Source: Micromonospora cabrerizensis | Lineage (GTDB): Bacteria; Actinomycetota; Actinomycetes; Mycobacteriales; Micromonosporaceae | Reading direction: 5' to 3' | Assembly (NCBI RefSeq): GCF_022230955.1 | Contig: NZ_JAKKFI010000125.1 | Location: forward strand, 1-35,191 | Length of the DNA stretch: 35,191 nt | In this document: in pieces, positions 1 to 7,274 of the stretch | Numbering within the stretch: the stretch's first letter is position 1 | Layout of the letters: every line of letters starts with the position of its first letter | Notes under the pieces: model-generated | What the model saw: the letters and a program-made list of their open reading frames with translations, nothing else | Databases searched by the model: none | Told to the model about the DNA's origin: nothing | Program-made: the position numbers and the translations under genes

Positions 1-135
1 GGCCGGGGTGGGGGGGGGGGCGGGGCGGGGGGGGGGTGGTCGGGGGGGGCGGGGGGGCGGGGGGGGCGGGGGGGTGGGGGGGTGCGGGGGGTGGCGGGGA
101 GCGCGGGGAGCGCGGGGGGCGCGGGGAGGCGGGGG
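1..135. other. G-only low-complexity contig end
   Basis: This stretch is almost entirely G with scattered C and T on the plus strand. It mirrors the C-only right end of the window, so both ends read C-rich when read outward. No gene can be supported here. An assembly or sequencing artefact at a contig break is the simplest reading, but a real GC tract that broke the assembly is also possible. Confidence 0.7.
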
Positions 136-252
136 ATCGCGGGGATCGCGGGGATCGCGGGGATCGCGGGGATCGCGGGGATCGCGGGGATCGCGGGGAT
201 CGCGGGGATCGCGGGGATCGCGGGGATCGCGGGGATCGCGGGGATCGCGGGG
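136..252. repeat. 13 copies of a 9-bp tandem repeat (ATCGCGGGG)
   Basis: The unit ATCGCGGGG is repeated 13 times without interruption. Degenerate copies (AGCGCGGGG-like) lie to the left from about 100, and a decayed copy follows on the right. The unit length is a multiple of 3, so all reading frames stay open. Each plus-strand frame reads Gly at every third residue (GDR, GSR or GIA). No start site or flanking gene body is visible, so coding status is unknown. Confidence 0.9.
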
Positions 253-284
253 GTCGCGGGTGCGCGGGCAAGATCCGCACAACA

Positions 285-332
285 TCAGGGATGTAGTGGC
301 CTCCTTGGCGACGGAGGCCACTACATCCCTGA
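285..332. terminator. Perfect 20-bp inverted repeat, terminator-like
   Basis: Arms 285-304 and 313-332 are perfect reverse complements of 20 bp around an 8-nt loop. There is no U tract. It lies about 100 bp downstream of the minus-strand gene ending at 434, so it can serve as that gene's terminator. The symmetry would also let it end a plus-strand transcript arriving from the left. The length and perfection also fit a dispersed intergenic hairpin repeat. Confidence 0.7.
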
Positions 333-433
333 ACTTGCTGCCATCAACCGCCGCGCGCACCGGGCACCGGGCGCGGGCAGGGCACGGGGCGCGGGAAGGG
401 CACGGGGCGCGGGCAGGGCAGGGGGTGGACCGG

Positions 434-976
434 TCAGCTGCGGCGGAAGGCGTAGCGGCGGGCCTGACCGGTCTGTTGACTGCGACCGCCGCCGGAGCGG
501 TTGCCCCCACCCTGCGGCGGTCCGGCTGTCGGCGCCGGCGGTCGCTTGGCCGCCTTCGGCAGCTCCGTCAGCGACGGCGCGTCGACTGCTGCGGGCACGT
601 CGATCGACGGCGGCAGCTCACCCACCGTCGGCGCCTGGAGCGCCGGCTCGGCCAGCAACGCCGGCTCGCCCCGCACAGACGGGTCGACCAACACCGCCGG
701 CAGCACCGGCTCGGCCAGCAACGCCGGCTCGGCCAGCACAGACGGGTCGACCAACACCGCCGGCAGCACCGGCTCGGCCAGCACCGCCGGCTCGGCCAGC
801 ACCGCCGGCTCGGCCAGCAACGCCGGCTCGGCCAGCAACGCCGGCTTGCCCCGCACCACCGGGTCGACCGCGCGGTCGAGGTCGTGGCGGGTCGGTGGGA
901 GCAGGCTGTGCTCGGCCGCCGATTGGGTGCCGAGCGGCGTACTGCGGGACTTCTTCGGATTGCGCCTGGCAGGCAT
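434..976 (-). CDS. Repeat-rich Ala/Leu/Pro/Glu protein of unknown function
   Basis: 180-aa protein that I do not recognise. The ATG at 976 was chosen because GAAGGAGG lies about 6 nt upstream, a strong ribosome binding site. The N-terminus is basic (MPARRNPKKSRS). The middle, residues ~45-112, is built from LLAEPA/VLAEPA hexapeptides and two copies of a 21-residue block containing VLPAVLVDPSV. The C-terminus is Gly/Arg/Gln-rich and ends in RRYAFRRS. No signal peptide or membrane segment is obvious. The basic ends suggest nucleic-acid contact and the repeats suggest an extended linker, but both are inference. An open frame also exists on the opposite strand (501-1046), which is expected for an in-frame GC-rich repeat; the good ribosome binding site favours the minus-strand gene. 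Confidence 0.72.
   Translation of the reverse strand: MPARRNPKKSRSTPLGTQSAAEHSLLPPTRHDLDRAVDPVVRGKPALLAEPALLAEPAVLAEPAVLAEPVLPAVLVDPSVLAEPALLAEPVLPAVLVDPSVRGEPALLAEPALQAPTVGELPPSIDVPAAVDAPSLTELPKAAKRPPAPTAGPPQGGGNRSGGGRSQQTGQARRYAFRRS
676..801. repeat. 63-bp tandem duplication inside the repeat protein gene
   Basis: The block starting CAGACGGGTCGACC at 676 recurs at 739 with one visible mismatch, giving a 63-bp (21-codon) period. It sits within a wider field of 18-bp units (ggctcggccagcaacgcc-like) spanning about 650-850. Copy number could vary between strains. Confidence 0.85.
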
Positions 977-1271
977 CCGGGCCTCCTTCAAAGCCGACCG
1001 GCACGGCCGGTCCCGCGCGCCGGCGGTCGGTCGGATCGGCTGGTGACCGTCGTCCTGCGACGGTCCAACGGGGAAGGGACTGCTCACCGGGGGTCGGGAC
1101 ACGGCCAGCGCCGCCGAATGGCGGGTGGGAGATGCGGGACGCCCGGGAGCGCACGGACCGCGACGCGGGGCGGCGGGCCGGCTCGGAAGATGGGGCGTCA
1201 GTAGCGCATACCCGCACTCTATCGACCCCGGGTGCGGCGGCGCAGCCGATTTTCCTGGCACCATCGGCAAC
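977..1271. other. Divergent intergenic region without identified sites
   Basis: These 295 bp separate the minus-strand repeat protein from the plus-strand MTH1187-family gene. Apart from the GAAGGAGG ribosome binding site at its left edge I see no convincing promoter, terminator or repeat. Confidence 0.5.
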
Positions 1272-1568
1272 ATGCTGATCGCGTTCTCGATAACCCCGCT
1301 CGGTGTCGGTGAGTCCGTCGGTGACCTGGTCGCCGAGGCGGTAGGGGTGGTCCGTGACTCGGGCCTGCCCAACCGCACCGATGCCATGTTCACCACGATC
1401 GAGGGCGAGTGGGACGAGGTGATGGCGGTCGTCAAGCGGGCGGTCGACGTGGTGGGCGCGCAGGCGCCCCGGGTGAGTGTGGTGCTCAAGGCCGACATCC
1501 GGCCGGGGGTGACCGACGCGCTCACCGCGAAGGTGGCGCACGTGGAAAACCGGCTGGCCCAGGGCTGA
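1272..1568 (+). CDS. MTH1187-family thiamine-binding protein
   Basis: 98-aa protein matching the MTH1187/YkoF-like small ferredoxin-fold family. Visible hallmarks are the N-terminal ITPLG segment, the middle MFTTIEGEWDEV and the C-terminal SVVLKADIRPG. Members of this family bind thiamine and are usually stand-alone cytosolic proteins; their exact job is poorly defined. The ATG at 1272 was chosen because the family starts at the first beta strand (MLIAFSITP). A longer in-frame version starting at 1125 would add a low-complexity Arg/Gly stretch. No clear Shine-Dalgarno sequence is seen. It precedes gnd on the same strand with a 104-bp gap. Confidence 0.85.
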   Translation: MLIAFSITPLGVGESVGDLVAEAVGVVRDSGLPNRTDAMFTTIEGEWDEVMAVVKRAVDVVGAQAPRVSVVLKADIRPGVTDALTAKVAHVENRLAQG

Positions 1569-1672
1569 GTGCCATCGGCCGGTGACCGGCTGTTGGACGG
1601 CGCTCCCCCACGGCCCCTGCGTCGCGATACCGTCGCAGCACATTGACACGACGGCGAGAGGTGGCGGCACGG

Positions 1673-3115
1673 ATGGTTGAGCAGGCGAGGGCGCAGATTG
1701 GTGTGACCGGGCTGGCGGTGATGGGCCGGAATGTGGCCCGCAACCTGGCCCGCAACGGCTTCACGGTGGCAGTGCACAACCGCTCGCCCGAACGCACCCG
1801 CAGCCTGGTTGCCGAGCACGGCGACGAGGGCACGTTCGTGCCCGGCGAGACGATGGCCGACTTCGTGGCGTCGTTGGAGCGGCCCCGCGCGGTCATCGTC
1901 ATGGTCAAGGCCGGTGCGCCCACCGACGCGGTGATCGACGAGTTGGTGCCGCTGCTGGATGAGGGCGACATCATCGTCGACTGCGGCAACGCCCACTTCG
2001 CCGACACCCGCCGCCGGGAGGAGGCACTGCGCGCGCAGGGCCTGCACTTCAGCGGCACCGGCGTCTCCGGCGGTGAGGAGGGCGCGCTGCGCGGGCCGAG
2101 CATCATGCCGGGCGGTTCCACCGAGTCGTACGCGAAGCTCGGGCCGATGTTCGAGAAGATCGCCGCGCAGGTGGACGGCGTGCCGTGCTGCATGCACGTC
2201 GGGCCGGACGGCGCCGGGCACTTCGTCAAGATGGTGCACAACGGCATCGAGTACGCCGACATGCAGCTCATCGCCGAGGCGTACGACCTGCTTCGGGCCG
2301 GTCTCGGCGCGGAGCCGGCGGAGATCGCGGAGATCTTCCGCGACTGGAACAACGGCGAGCTGGAGTCGTTCCTCATCGAGATCACCGCCGATGTGCTGGC
2401 GCACACCGACGCGGCGACCGGGCGGGCGTTCGTGGACATCGTGCAGGACCGGGCCGAGCAGAAGGGCACCGGCCGGTGGACCGTGCAGAGCGCCCTGGAC
2501 CTGGGCATCCCGATCACCGGGATCGCCGAGGCGACCTTCGCCCGGTCGCTCTCCGGGCACGTCGACCAGCGGGAGGCGGCCCGTCGGGCGTTCCCGGACG
2601 CGGGTGAGAAGTGGCAGGTCGCCGACCGGGAGGCGTTCATCGAGGACGTCCGCCGGGCGCTGCTCGCCTCCAAGATCGTCGCGTACGCGCAGGGCTTCGA
2701 CCACATCCGCGCCGGCAGCCAGGAGTACGACTGGGATATCGACCTCGGCGGCACCGCGACGATCTGGCGGGGCGGCTGCATCATCCGGGCCCGCTTCCTC
2801 AACCGGATCCGCGAGGCGTACGACCAGCAGCCCGACCTGTCGACGCTGCTGGTGGCGCCGTACTTCGCCGAGGCGGTCGCCGCCGGTGTGCCGAGCTGGC
2901 GTCGGGTGGTGGGTGACGCGACCCGGGCCGGTGTGCCGACGCCCGCGTTCTCGTCGTCGCTGGCGTACTTCGACGCGCTGCGCGCCGAGCGGCTGCCCGC
3001 CGCGCTGATCCAGGGCCTGCGGGACAACTTCGGGGCGCACACCTACCAGCGGGTGGACCGGGACGGCTCGTTCCACACCACCTGGGCCGGCGACCGCGCC
3101 GAGTCCCCCGCCTGA
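1673..3115 (+). CDS. gnd: 6-phosphogluconate dehydrogenase, decarboxylating
   Basis: 480-aa cytosolic enzyme of the oxidative pentose phosphate pathway; it converts 6-phosphogluconate plus NADP+ (or NAD+) to ribulose 5-phosphate and CO2. The Rossmann motif GLAVMGRNVA is at ~13-22, followed by IIVDCGNAHF at ~100-109 and the substrate loop GTGVSGGEEGALRGPS at ~128-143. The catalytic motif GHFVKMVHNGIEY has Lys186 and Glu193 at the family positions. The C-terminal QGLRDNFGAHTYQRVD and the full length are typical. The ATG at 1673 was chosen with GAGAGGTGG upstream; a TTG at 1643 would add ten basic residues. It ends just before a strong hairpin shared with the convergent pirin gene. Confidence 0.97.
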   Translation: MVEQARAQIGVTGLAVMGRNVARNLARNGFTVAVHNRSPERTRSLVAEHGDEGTFVPGETMADFVASLERPRAVIVMVKAGAPTDAVIDELVPLLDEGDIIVDCGNAHFADTRRREEALRAQGLHFSGTGVSGGEEGALRGPSIMPGGSTESYAKLGPMFEKIAAQVDGVPCCMHVGPDGAGHFVKMVHNGIEYADMQLIAEAYDLLRAGLGAEPAEIAEIFRDWNNGELESFLIEITADVLAHTDAATGRAFVDIVQDRAEQKGTGRWTVQSALDLGIPITGIAEATFARSLSGHVDQREAARRAFPDAGEKWQVADREAFIEDVRRALLASKIVAYAQGFDHIRAGSQEYDWDIDLGGTATIWRGGCIIRARFLNRIREAYDQQPDLSTLLVAPYFAEAVAAGVPSWRRVVGDATRAGVPTPAFSSSLAYFDALRAERLPAALIQGLRDNFGAHTYQRVDRDGSFHTTWAGDRAESPA

Positions 3116-3123
3116 CCTGGGCG

Positions 3124-3164
3124 ACGGTCACCTGACCCCGCCCACCGTGGGGTCAGGTGACCGT
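3124..3164. terminator. Bidirectional terminator between gnd and the pirin gene
   Basis: A perfect 16-bp stem (3124-3139 with 3149-3164) has a 9-nt loop. It starts 8 bp after the gnd stop and contains the last codons and stop of the convergent pirin gene, so part of the pirin coding sequence doubles as the hairpin arm. Confidence 0.85.
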
Positions 3165-3914
3165 GGCGTGCATCTCCCAGACGAGGATCTCGGCCGGTTC
3201 GTCGGCGGTGACCCGTCGGCCGCCGGTCCTGGTGAGCCGGGCCGCGTCGCCGGTGCCGAGTGGGCCGCTGCCCTCCAGGGTCACCGTGCCGTCGGGCACG
3301 TACACGTGCACGTAGGGCGCGTCGGGGATGGTGACCTCGTCGCCGGGGGCGAGTCGGGCGGCGTGCAGGGTCGCGTACCGGTTGCGGATCCGGATGGCGG
3401 ACGCGCCGTCGTAGCGTTCCATCCCGGAGGCGATCGGCACGAGGCCGCCGCGGAGCAGCTCGTCCTCGATCTCCAACTGCTCGTAGCCGGGGTCGACGCC
3501 CTGCTCGTCGGGGAGCACCCACATCTGCACGAAGTGGACCGGGTCGGTGTGCGGCTCCTGGTTGTTGAGCCGCCAGGCGTCGTTCTTCTCCGAGTGCAGG
3601 ATGCCGGTGCCGGCGCTCATCCGCTGGGCCAGCCCCGGGTAGATCACCCCGGAGTGCCCGGTGGAGTCCTGGTGCACCAGGGAGCCCCGTAGCACCCAGG
3701 TGACGATCTCCATGTCCTGGTGCGGGTGGGTCTCGAAGCCGGCGCCGGGTCGCACCACGTCGTCGTTGTTGACCAGCAGCACACCGTGGTGGGTGTTGGC
3801 CGGGTCGTAGTGCCGGGAGAACGAGAACGAGTGGTGGGAGTCCAGCCACGAGATCCGGGTGGTGAAGCGGTCCTCGCCACGGCGGACGTCGACGGCGGGG
3901 GCGGGCGCGGTCAC
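3153..3914 (-). CDS. Pirin family protein (bicupin)
   Basis: 253-aa pirin-family protein. Pirins are metal-binding bicupins, some with quercetinase activity; in bacteria the substrate is often unknown. The metal ligands are visible as THPHQDME (His63, His65) and HSEKN (His107, Glu109), close to the spacing in human pirin. Other family marks are SFSRHYDP, the GVIYPG segment and the C-terminal cupin. The GTG at 3914 was chosen because the upstream stop overlaps it as GTGA, implying translational coupling to the small ORF ending at 3911. An upstream extension to 4385 is mostly the other frame of that ORF and intergenic DNA. Quercetinase activity is possible but unproven. Confidence 0.9.
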   Translation of the reverse strand: MTAPAPAVDVRRGEDRFTTRISWLDSHHSFSFSRHYDPANTHHGVLLVNNDDVVRPGAGFETHPHQDMEIVTWVLRGSLVHQDSTGHSGVIYPGLAQRMSAGTGILHSEKNDAWRLNNQEPHTDPVHFVQMWVLPDEQGVDPGYEQLEIEDELLRGGLVPIASGMERYDGASAIRIRNRYATLHAARLAPGDEVTIPDAPYVHVYVPDGTVTLEGSGPLGTGDAARLTRTGGRRVTADEPAEILVWEMHATVT

Positions 3915-4168
3915 CAGGCACGCTGCCCGGTGTCGGAGGTCGACGGCGCCCAGGTCAGGGCCGGCTCGCCGGTGGCCAGCTCGGCGATCTCGCCGGTGCG
4001 TACCTGGGGGGTGTGGCCGAACTCGGCGCAGTGCTGCTCGGCGATCTCGGCACAGATGTCGGCCACCTGTTCGCAGATCGGGTCGCCCAGATCCGCCGCG
4101 TTCAACGCCATGATCATCTTGAACCGAAGGTCCCGCACACCCACCCCAAACCGCCGTAGTCCCGCCAC
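3911..4168 (-). CDS. Small hypothetical protein coupled to pirin
   Basis: Up to 85 aa from a GTG at 4168, or 68 aa from an ATG at 4117 (MIMALNAAD). Neither has a good ribosome binding site. The stop overlaps the pirin GTG by 4 nt, which supports the frame. The protein is acidic and contains CEQVADICAEIAEQHC, a likely amphipathic helix with three cysteines followed by His, which could bind a metal or form disulfides (inference). I do not recognise the family. The length, regular composition and coupling argue that it is real. Confidence 0.6.
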   Translation of the reverse strand: MAGLRRFGVGVRDLRFKMIMALNAADLGDPICEQVADICAEIAEQHCAEFGHTPQVRTGEIAELATGEPALTWAPSTSDTGQRAW

Positions 4169-4267
4169 TTCCGGACCCTACCCGCCGCCCAGATGACGAG
4201 ACCTCAAAACAACAGCCGGGTCCCCCCGCCGAACCCCACGCCCCCACGCCCCCACACCCCCAGCCGC

Positions 4268-4344
4268 GTCGATCATGGACTTGTGGTGCCCCACAGAAGT
4301 CGCGAAAGCGGCGGAACCGCCCACCCAACTCCAAGATCGACCGG
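4268..4344. repeat. Candidate dispersed intergenic repeat
   Basis: The segment holds GTCGATCATGGACTTGTGG at its left end and AACTCCAAGATCGACCGG at its right end. From memory, motifs of this kind (a GATCATGGA-TTGTGGTGCC half and a CTCCAAGATCGAC half) recur between genes in Micromonospora genomes. Only one copy is in this window, so the repeat status is inference. Confidence 0.35.
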
Positions 4345-4373
4345 GTGGGCGCGGGGCGGGGTGGGCATGGGGT

Positions 4374-4406
4374 GGCGCCGCCCACACGGGGGATGTGGGC
4401 GGCGCC
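4374..4406 (-). terminator. Hairpin terminator after the small basic protein gene
   Basis: Arms 4374-4386 and 4394-4406 form a 13-bp perfect stem with a 7-nt loop. It lies 21 bp downstream of the minus-strand stop at 4427, where the uppS-side transcript would end. Confidence 0.75.
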
Positions 4407-4426
4407 GGGGAGGGTGGGGGTCTGGG

Positions 4427-4612
4427 TCAGAAGAAGCGGCGGCGCTTGGCCTTCTGCGGGCGCATCAGGTCAGCGCCCTTGGTCAGCAGCCGGGTCACGC
4501 CGGAGGGACCACGCCGGGCCTCCAGGGTGTGGCTGAGCCGGCGAGCACCGGCAGCGGCCAGTGGCACCGCGACCGCCATCACCGCCCACTGGGCAATGCG
4601 CTTCTGGATCAT
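4427..4612 (-). CDS. Small basic hypothetical protein downstream of uppS
   Basis: 61-aa protein, MIQKRIAQW..., with a hydrophobic stretch at ~9-21 (VMAVAVPLAAAGA) and a very basic tail ending KAKRRRFF. A GGAGGTG Shine-Dalgarno sequence stands about 8 nt before the ATG, and a strong hairpin terminator follows. It lies 69 bp after uppS on the same strand. It may be a small membrane-associated protein with a cytoplasmic basic tail; the function is unknown and I do not recognise the family. Confidence 0.75.
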   Translation of the reverse strand: MIQKRIAQWAVMAVAVPLAAAGARRLSHTLEARRGPSGVTRLLTKGADLMRPQKAKRRRFF

Positions 4613-4681
4613 GTGGGTTCACCTCCGTCAGTGGCTTCTGACGTCTCTGATACCCAGAGTGACGTGCGGGTAAGCGTCGGT

Positions 4682-5494
4682 TCAGAGAACCGGGGCGACC
4701 GGGTTGGGCAGCGCCCCGCCGAAGCGCCGGTCCCGCTGCGCGTACAGCTCACACGCGTACCAGAGGTGGCGGCGATCGAAGTCGGGCCAGAGCGTGTCCA
4801 GGAAGACGAGCTCGGCGTACGCGGCCTGCCAGAGCAGGAAGTTGGAGATCCGTTCCTCCCCGGAGGGGCGCAGGAACAGGTCCACCTCCGGGACCTCCGG
4901 GTGGTACAGGTACTTCGCGACGGTCTTCTCGTTGACCTTCGCCGGGTCCAGTCGGCCGGCCGCCACGTCCCGGGCGATCGCGGCTGCGGCGTCGCCGATC
5001 TCGGCCTGCCCGCCGTAGTTGACGCAGAACTGCAGGGTCAGCGTCGAGTTGTCCCGGGACATCTCCTCGGCGGTCTGCAACTCGGAGATGACGCTCTTCC
5101 ACAACCGCCCGGCCCGGCCCGACCAGACCACCCGCACGCCCAGGTCGACCAACTCGTCGCGGCGGCGACGGATCACGTCCCGGTTGAACCCCATCAGGAA
5201 CCGGACCTCGTCGGGCGAGCGCCGCCAGTTCTCGGTGGAGAACGCGTACACCGACAGGTACGGGATGCCCATCTCGATCGCACCCTCGATGGTGTCGAAG
5301 AGGCTGTGCTCCCCCGCCTCGTGCCCCTTGGTGCGGGGCAACCCGCGGTCCTTGGCCCAGCGACCGTTGCCGTCCATCACCACCGCCACGTGCTTCGGCA
5401 CCGCGTCGGCGGGCAGCGCCGGCGGTCGGGCGCCGGACGGGTGTGGTGTCGGGGGCGTCGGCTCGCGCCGGCCGGCCTTCTTCGATCGGATCAC
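4682..5494 (-). CDS. uppS: Isoprenyl transferase (undecaprenyl diphosphate synthase)
   Basis: 270-aa cis-prenyltransferase that extends allylic diphosphates with isopentenyl diphosphate to make the lipid carrier for cell-wall precursors. Motifs in order: VVMDGNGRWA with the catalytic Asp41, RTKGHEAG, YLSVYAFSTENWRR, LQFCVNYGGQAEI, and DLFLRPSGEERISNFLLWQ near the C-terminus. The GTG at 5494 lies 4 nt after the recO stop, with GGGAG inside the recO 3' end as ribosome binding site. The first ~30 residues are a Pro/Ala-rich lead. Actinobacteria often carry two such enzymes; the chain length cannot be read from sequence alone. Confidence 0.95.
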   Translation of the reverse strand: MIRSKKAGRREPTPPTPHPSGARPPALPADAVPKHVAVVMDGNGRWAKDRGLPRTKGHEAGEHSLFDTIEGAIEMGIPYLSVYAFSTENWRRSPDEVRFLMGFNRDVIRRRRDELVDLGVRVVWSGRAGRLWKSVISELQTAEEMSRDNSTLTLQFCVNYGGQAEIGDAAAAIARDVAAGRLDPAKVNEKTVAKYLYHPEVPEVDLFLRPSGEERISNFLLWQAAYAELVFLDTLWPDFDRRHLWYACELYAQRDRRFGGALPNPVAPVL

Positions 5495-5498
5495 TCGG

Positions 5499-6365
5499 TC
5501 ACTCCCTGTTCGCGCCGTCCGCCCCGGCCTCGACGTCGCCACGTGGCCGGAGCACCACGGCCCCGGTGCCATCCGGCGGCGAGGCCGTGCTGGTCGCCGA
5601 GGGACCCCGGTCGACCAGCGGCAGCGAGCGTAGCGCGCGCTCCAGGTGCCACTGCAGGTGAGCCGCAACAAGGCCACTGCACTCCCGGCGTACGCCAGGG
5701 TCGGTGGCGTCGGCGAGCACCCAGTCGCCGGTGGTCAGCGCGGACATCAGGTCGACGGTGGCCGGCGCGGGATGGGCCGCGCCGGGTGGCCGACAATCGG
5801 GACAGACCGCGCCGCCGGCGGGCACGGAGAACGCCCGGTGCCGGCCGGGGGTGCCGCAGACGGCGCAGGCGATCAGCGCCGGCGCCCAGCCCGCGAGGGC
5901 CATCCCCCGCAGCAGGTACGCGTCGAGCACCAGGGTGGTGTCGTGCTCACCCCGGGACAACGCCTTCAGCGCGCCCACGGTGAGCTGGAACAGCCGCAGC
6001 GACGGCTCCCGCTCCACCGGGGTCAGCCGCTCGGCGGTCTCGGCGATCGCACTCGCCGCCGTGTAGCGCGGATAGTCACCCAGGAACCGCTTGCCGTACA
6101 GCTCGATGCCCTCGACCTGGCTGACGGTGTGCAGTGAGCTGCCGTGGTTGCCCTTCGGGTCGCCGGCGAGCTGGAGGTCGACGTGGCCGAACGGCTCCAG
6201 CCGGGCACCGAACTTGCTGGTGGTGCGGCGGATGCCTCGGGCCACCGCGCGCAGCCGGCCGTGCCGACGGGTCAGCAGGGTGATGATCCGGTCGGACTCG
6301 CCGAGTTTCTGCACACGCAGCACCACCGCGTCGTCGCGGTAGAGCTGTCGGCGATACCCGGCCAT
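5499..6365 (-). CDS. recO: DNA repair protein RecO
   Basis: 288-aa RecF-pathway mediator that helps load RecA onto SSB-coated DNA. The N-terminal OB-fold region reads YRDDAVVLRVQKLGESDRII, followed by GRLRAVARGIRRTTSKFGA. A zinc-finger pair CAVCG ... CPDC is present at ~180-205. The ATG at 6365 has GAGGGAG about 11 nt upstream. recO precedes uppS with a 4-nt gap, an arrangement commonly seen in actinobacteria. The last ~30 residues after the conserved core are low-complexity. Confidence 0.95.
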   Translation of the reverse strand: MAGYRRQLYRDDAVVLRVQKLGESDRIITLLTRRHGRLRAVARGIRRTTSKFGARLEPFGHVDLQLAGDPKGNHGSSLHTVSQVEGIELYGKRFLGDYPRYTAASAIAETAERLTPVEREPSLRLFQLTVGALKALSRGEHDTTLVLDAYLLRGMALAGWAPALIACAVCGTPGRHRAFSVPAGGAVCPDCRPPGAAHPAPATVDLMSALTTGDWVLADATDPGVRRECSGLVAAHLQWHLERALRSLPLVDRGPSATSTASPPDGTGAVVLRPRGDVEAGADGANRE

Positions 6366-6454
6366 CGGGCCATTCTCCCTCGGGGTGTGAAATCAGGGTC
6401 GGTTCGGGGTGGATGCGCGGATGAACCCCGATGCGCGTGGCTCCTCACCGGCCG

Positions 6455-6460
6455 TAGCGT
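6455..6460 (+). promoter_or_regulatory. Candidate -10 box of a leaderless lipoprotein transcript
   Basis: TAGCGT ends exactly 7 nt before the ATG at 6468, and no Shine-Dalgarno sequence is visible. This matches the actinobacterial leaderless pattern (TANNNT then 7 nt then ATG). No clear -35 was found. Confidence 0.5.
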
Positions 6461-6467
6461 GCTGGCC

Positions 6468-7274
6468 ATGGCATTGCAACCCACCACCGACGCTCGCCGT
6501 CGTCGCGCCGCCGCCCCCGTCGCCCTGGGGCTGGCAACCGCCCTCATCGTGCTCGCCGGGTGCGACAACCTGGCCATGCGCCGACTCGACTACGACGACA
6601 CCGAGGCCGTGAAGATCACCACCATCCGGGTGCTGCCGGGTGCCGGCGACGTGATCGTCCGGGGCACCGGCACCGCCGCGGAGGCGAAGATCAAGCGGGT
6701 GGTGCGCTACCAGGGCGGGGAGCCCGAGGCCCGCTACGAGATCAAGGGCAGCGAGCTGGTGCTGGACACCGACTGTGGCGACCGGTGCAGCGTCTCCTAC
6801 GAGGTGGCCGTGCCGGAGGGCGTCGCCCTTCAGGGCGAGTCCGGCTCCGGCGATGTCGAGCTGAGCCGGGTCGGTGCGGTGGACCTGCGGCTGGGCTCCG
6901 GTGACGTCCGGGTCAGCGGTGCCTCCGGCGCGGTCACGGTGGAGACCGGCTCCGGGAACATCGAGGTGAGCGAGGCCAGCGGGGCGATCCGCCTGCGCGC
7001 CGGCTCGGGCGACATCACGGCGCGCCGCCTCGGTGGCGCGGCGGACGCCGAGGCAGGCTCCGGCAATGTCACCGTGGAGTTGGACAAGCCCGCCTCGGCC
7101 CGCGCGCACGCCTCCAGCGGCGACGTCACGCTGCTGGTGCCGGCGGGCCAGTACCAGGTGCGCTCCAGCACCGGGTCCGGCGACGCGCGGATCACCGTCA
7201 CGCACGATCCGGCCGCGACCGCCGTGCTCGACGGCTCGGCCGGCAGCGGCGACGTCACGATCAGCCAGCGCTGA
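6468..7274 (+). CDS. Lipoprotein with DUF4097-type beta-helix repeats
   Basis: 268-aa secreted lipoprotein. A basic N-terminus (RRRR at 10-13) is followed by a hydrophobic stretch and the lipobox LAGC, with Cys32 as the lipidation site. The mature part carries eight or so SGD/SGN-type turns (for example GSGDVELSRV, GSGNIEVSEA, SSGDVTLLVP), the pattern of DUF4097 right-handed beta-helix proteins. The function in this family is unknown; surface adhesion or envelope stress roles have been suggested. The start at 6468 is supported by the lipobox distance and the -10 box. Its 3' end overlaps the convergent acyltransferase gene by 14 bp. Confidence 0.85.
   Translation: MALQPTTDARRRRAAAPVALGLATALIVLAGCDNLAMRRLDYDDTEAVKITTIRVLPGAGDVIVRGTGTAAEAKIKRVVRYQGGEPEARYEIKGSELVLDTDCGDRCSVSYEVAVPEGVALQGESGSGDVELSRVGAVDLRLGSGDVRVSGASGAVTVETGSGNIEVSEASGAIRLRAGSGDITARRLGGAADAEAGSGNVTVELDKPASARAHASSGDVTLLVPAGQYQVRSSTGSGDARITVTHDPAATAVLDGSAGSGDVTISQR

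Noticed and set aside
136..252. CRISPR array
   Set aside because: The unit is 9 bp with no spacers; it is a simple tandem repeat.
501..1046. Ser/Gly/Ala-rich 181-codon frame on the plus strand
   Set aside because: It is the opposite frame of the repeat protein; no good ribosome binding site, while the minus strand has GAAGGAGG at the right distance.
434..3076. 880-codon open frame on the minus strand
   Set aside because: Its upper part is antisense to gnd, which has clear motifs and catalytic residues. Only the last 180 codons from 976 have their own ribosome binding site and are kept.
4178..4387. 69-codon minus-strand frame between pirin and the small basic gene
   Set aside because: It covers the intergenic repeat-like segment and a terminator, has no ribosome binding site and a low-complexity product.
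4193..5983. 596-codon plus-strand frame
   Set aside because: Antisense to uppS and recO; low-complexity Arg/Pro/His product typical of GC-rich shadow frames.
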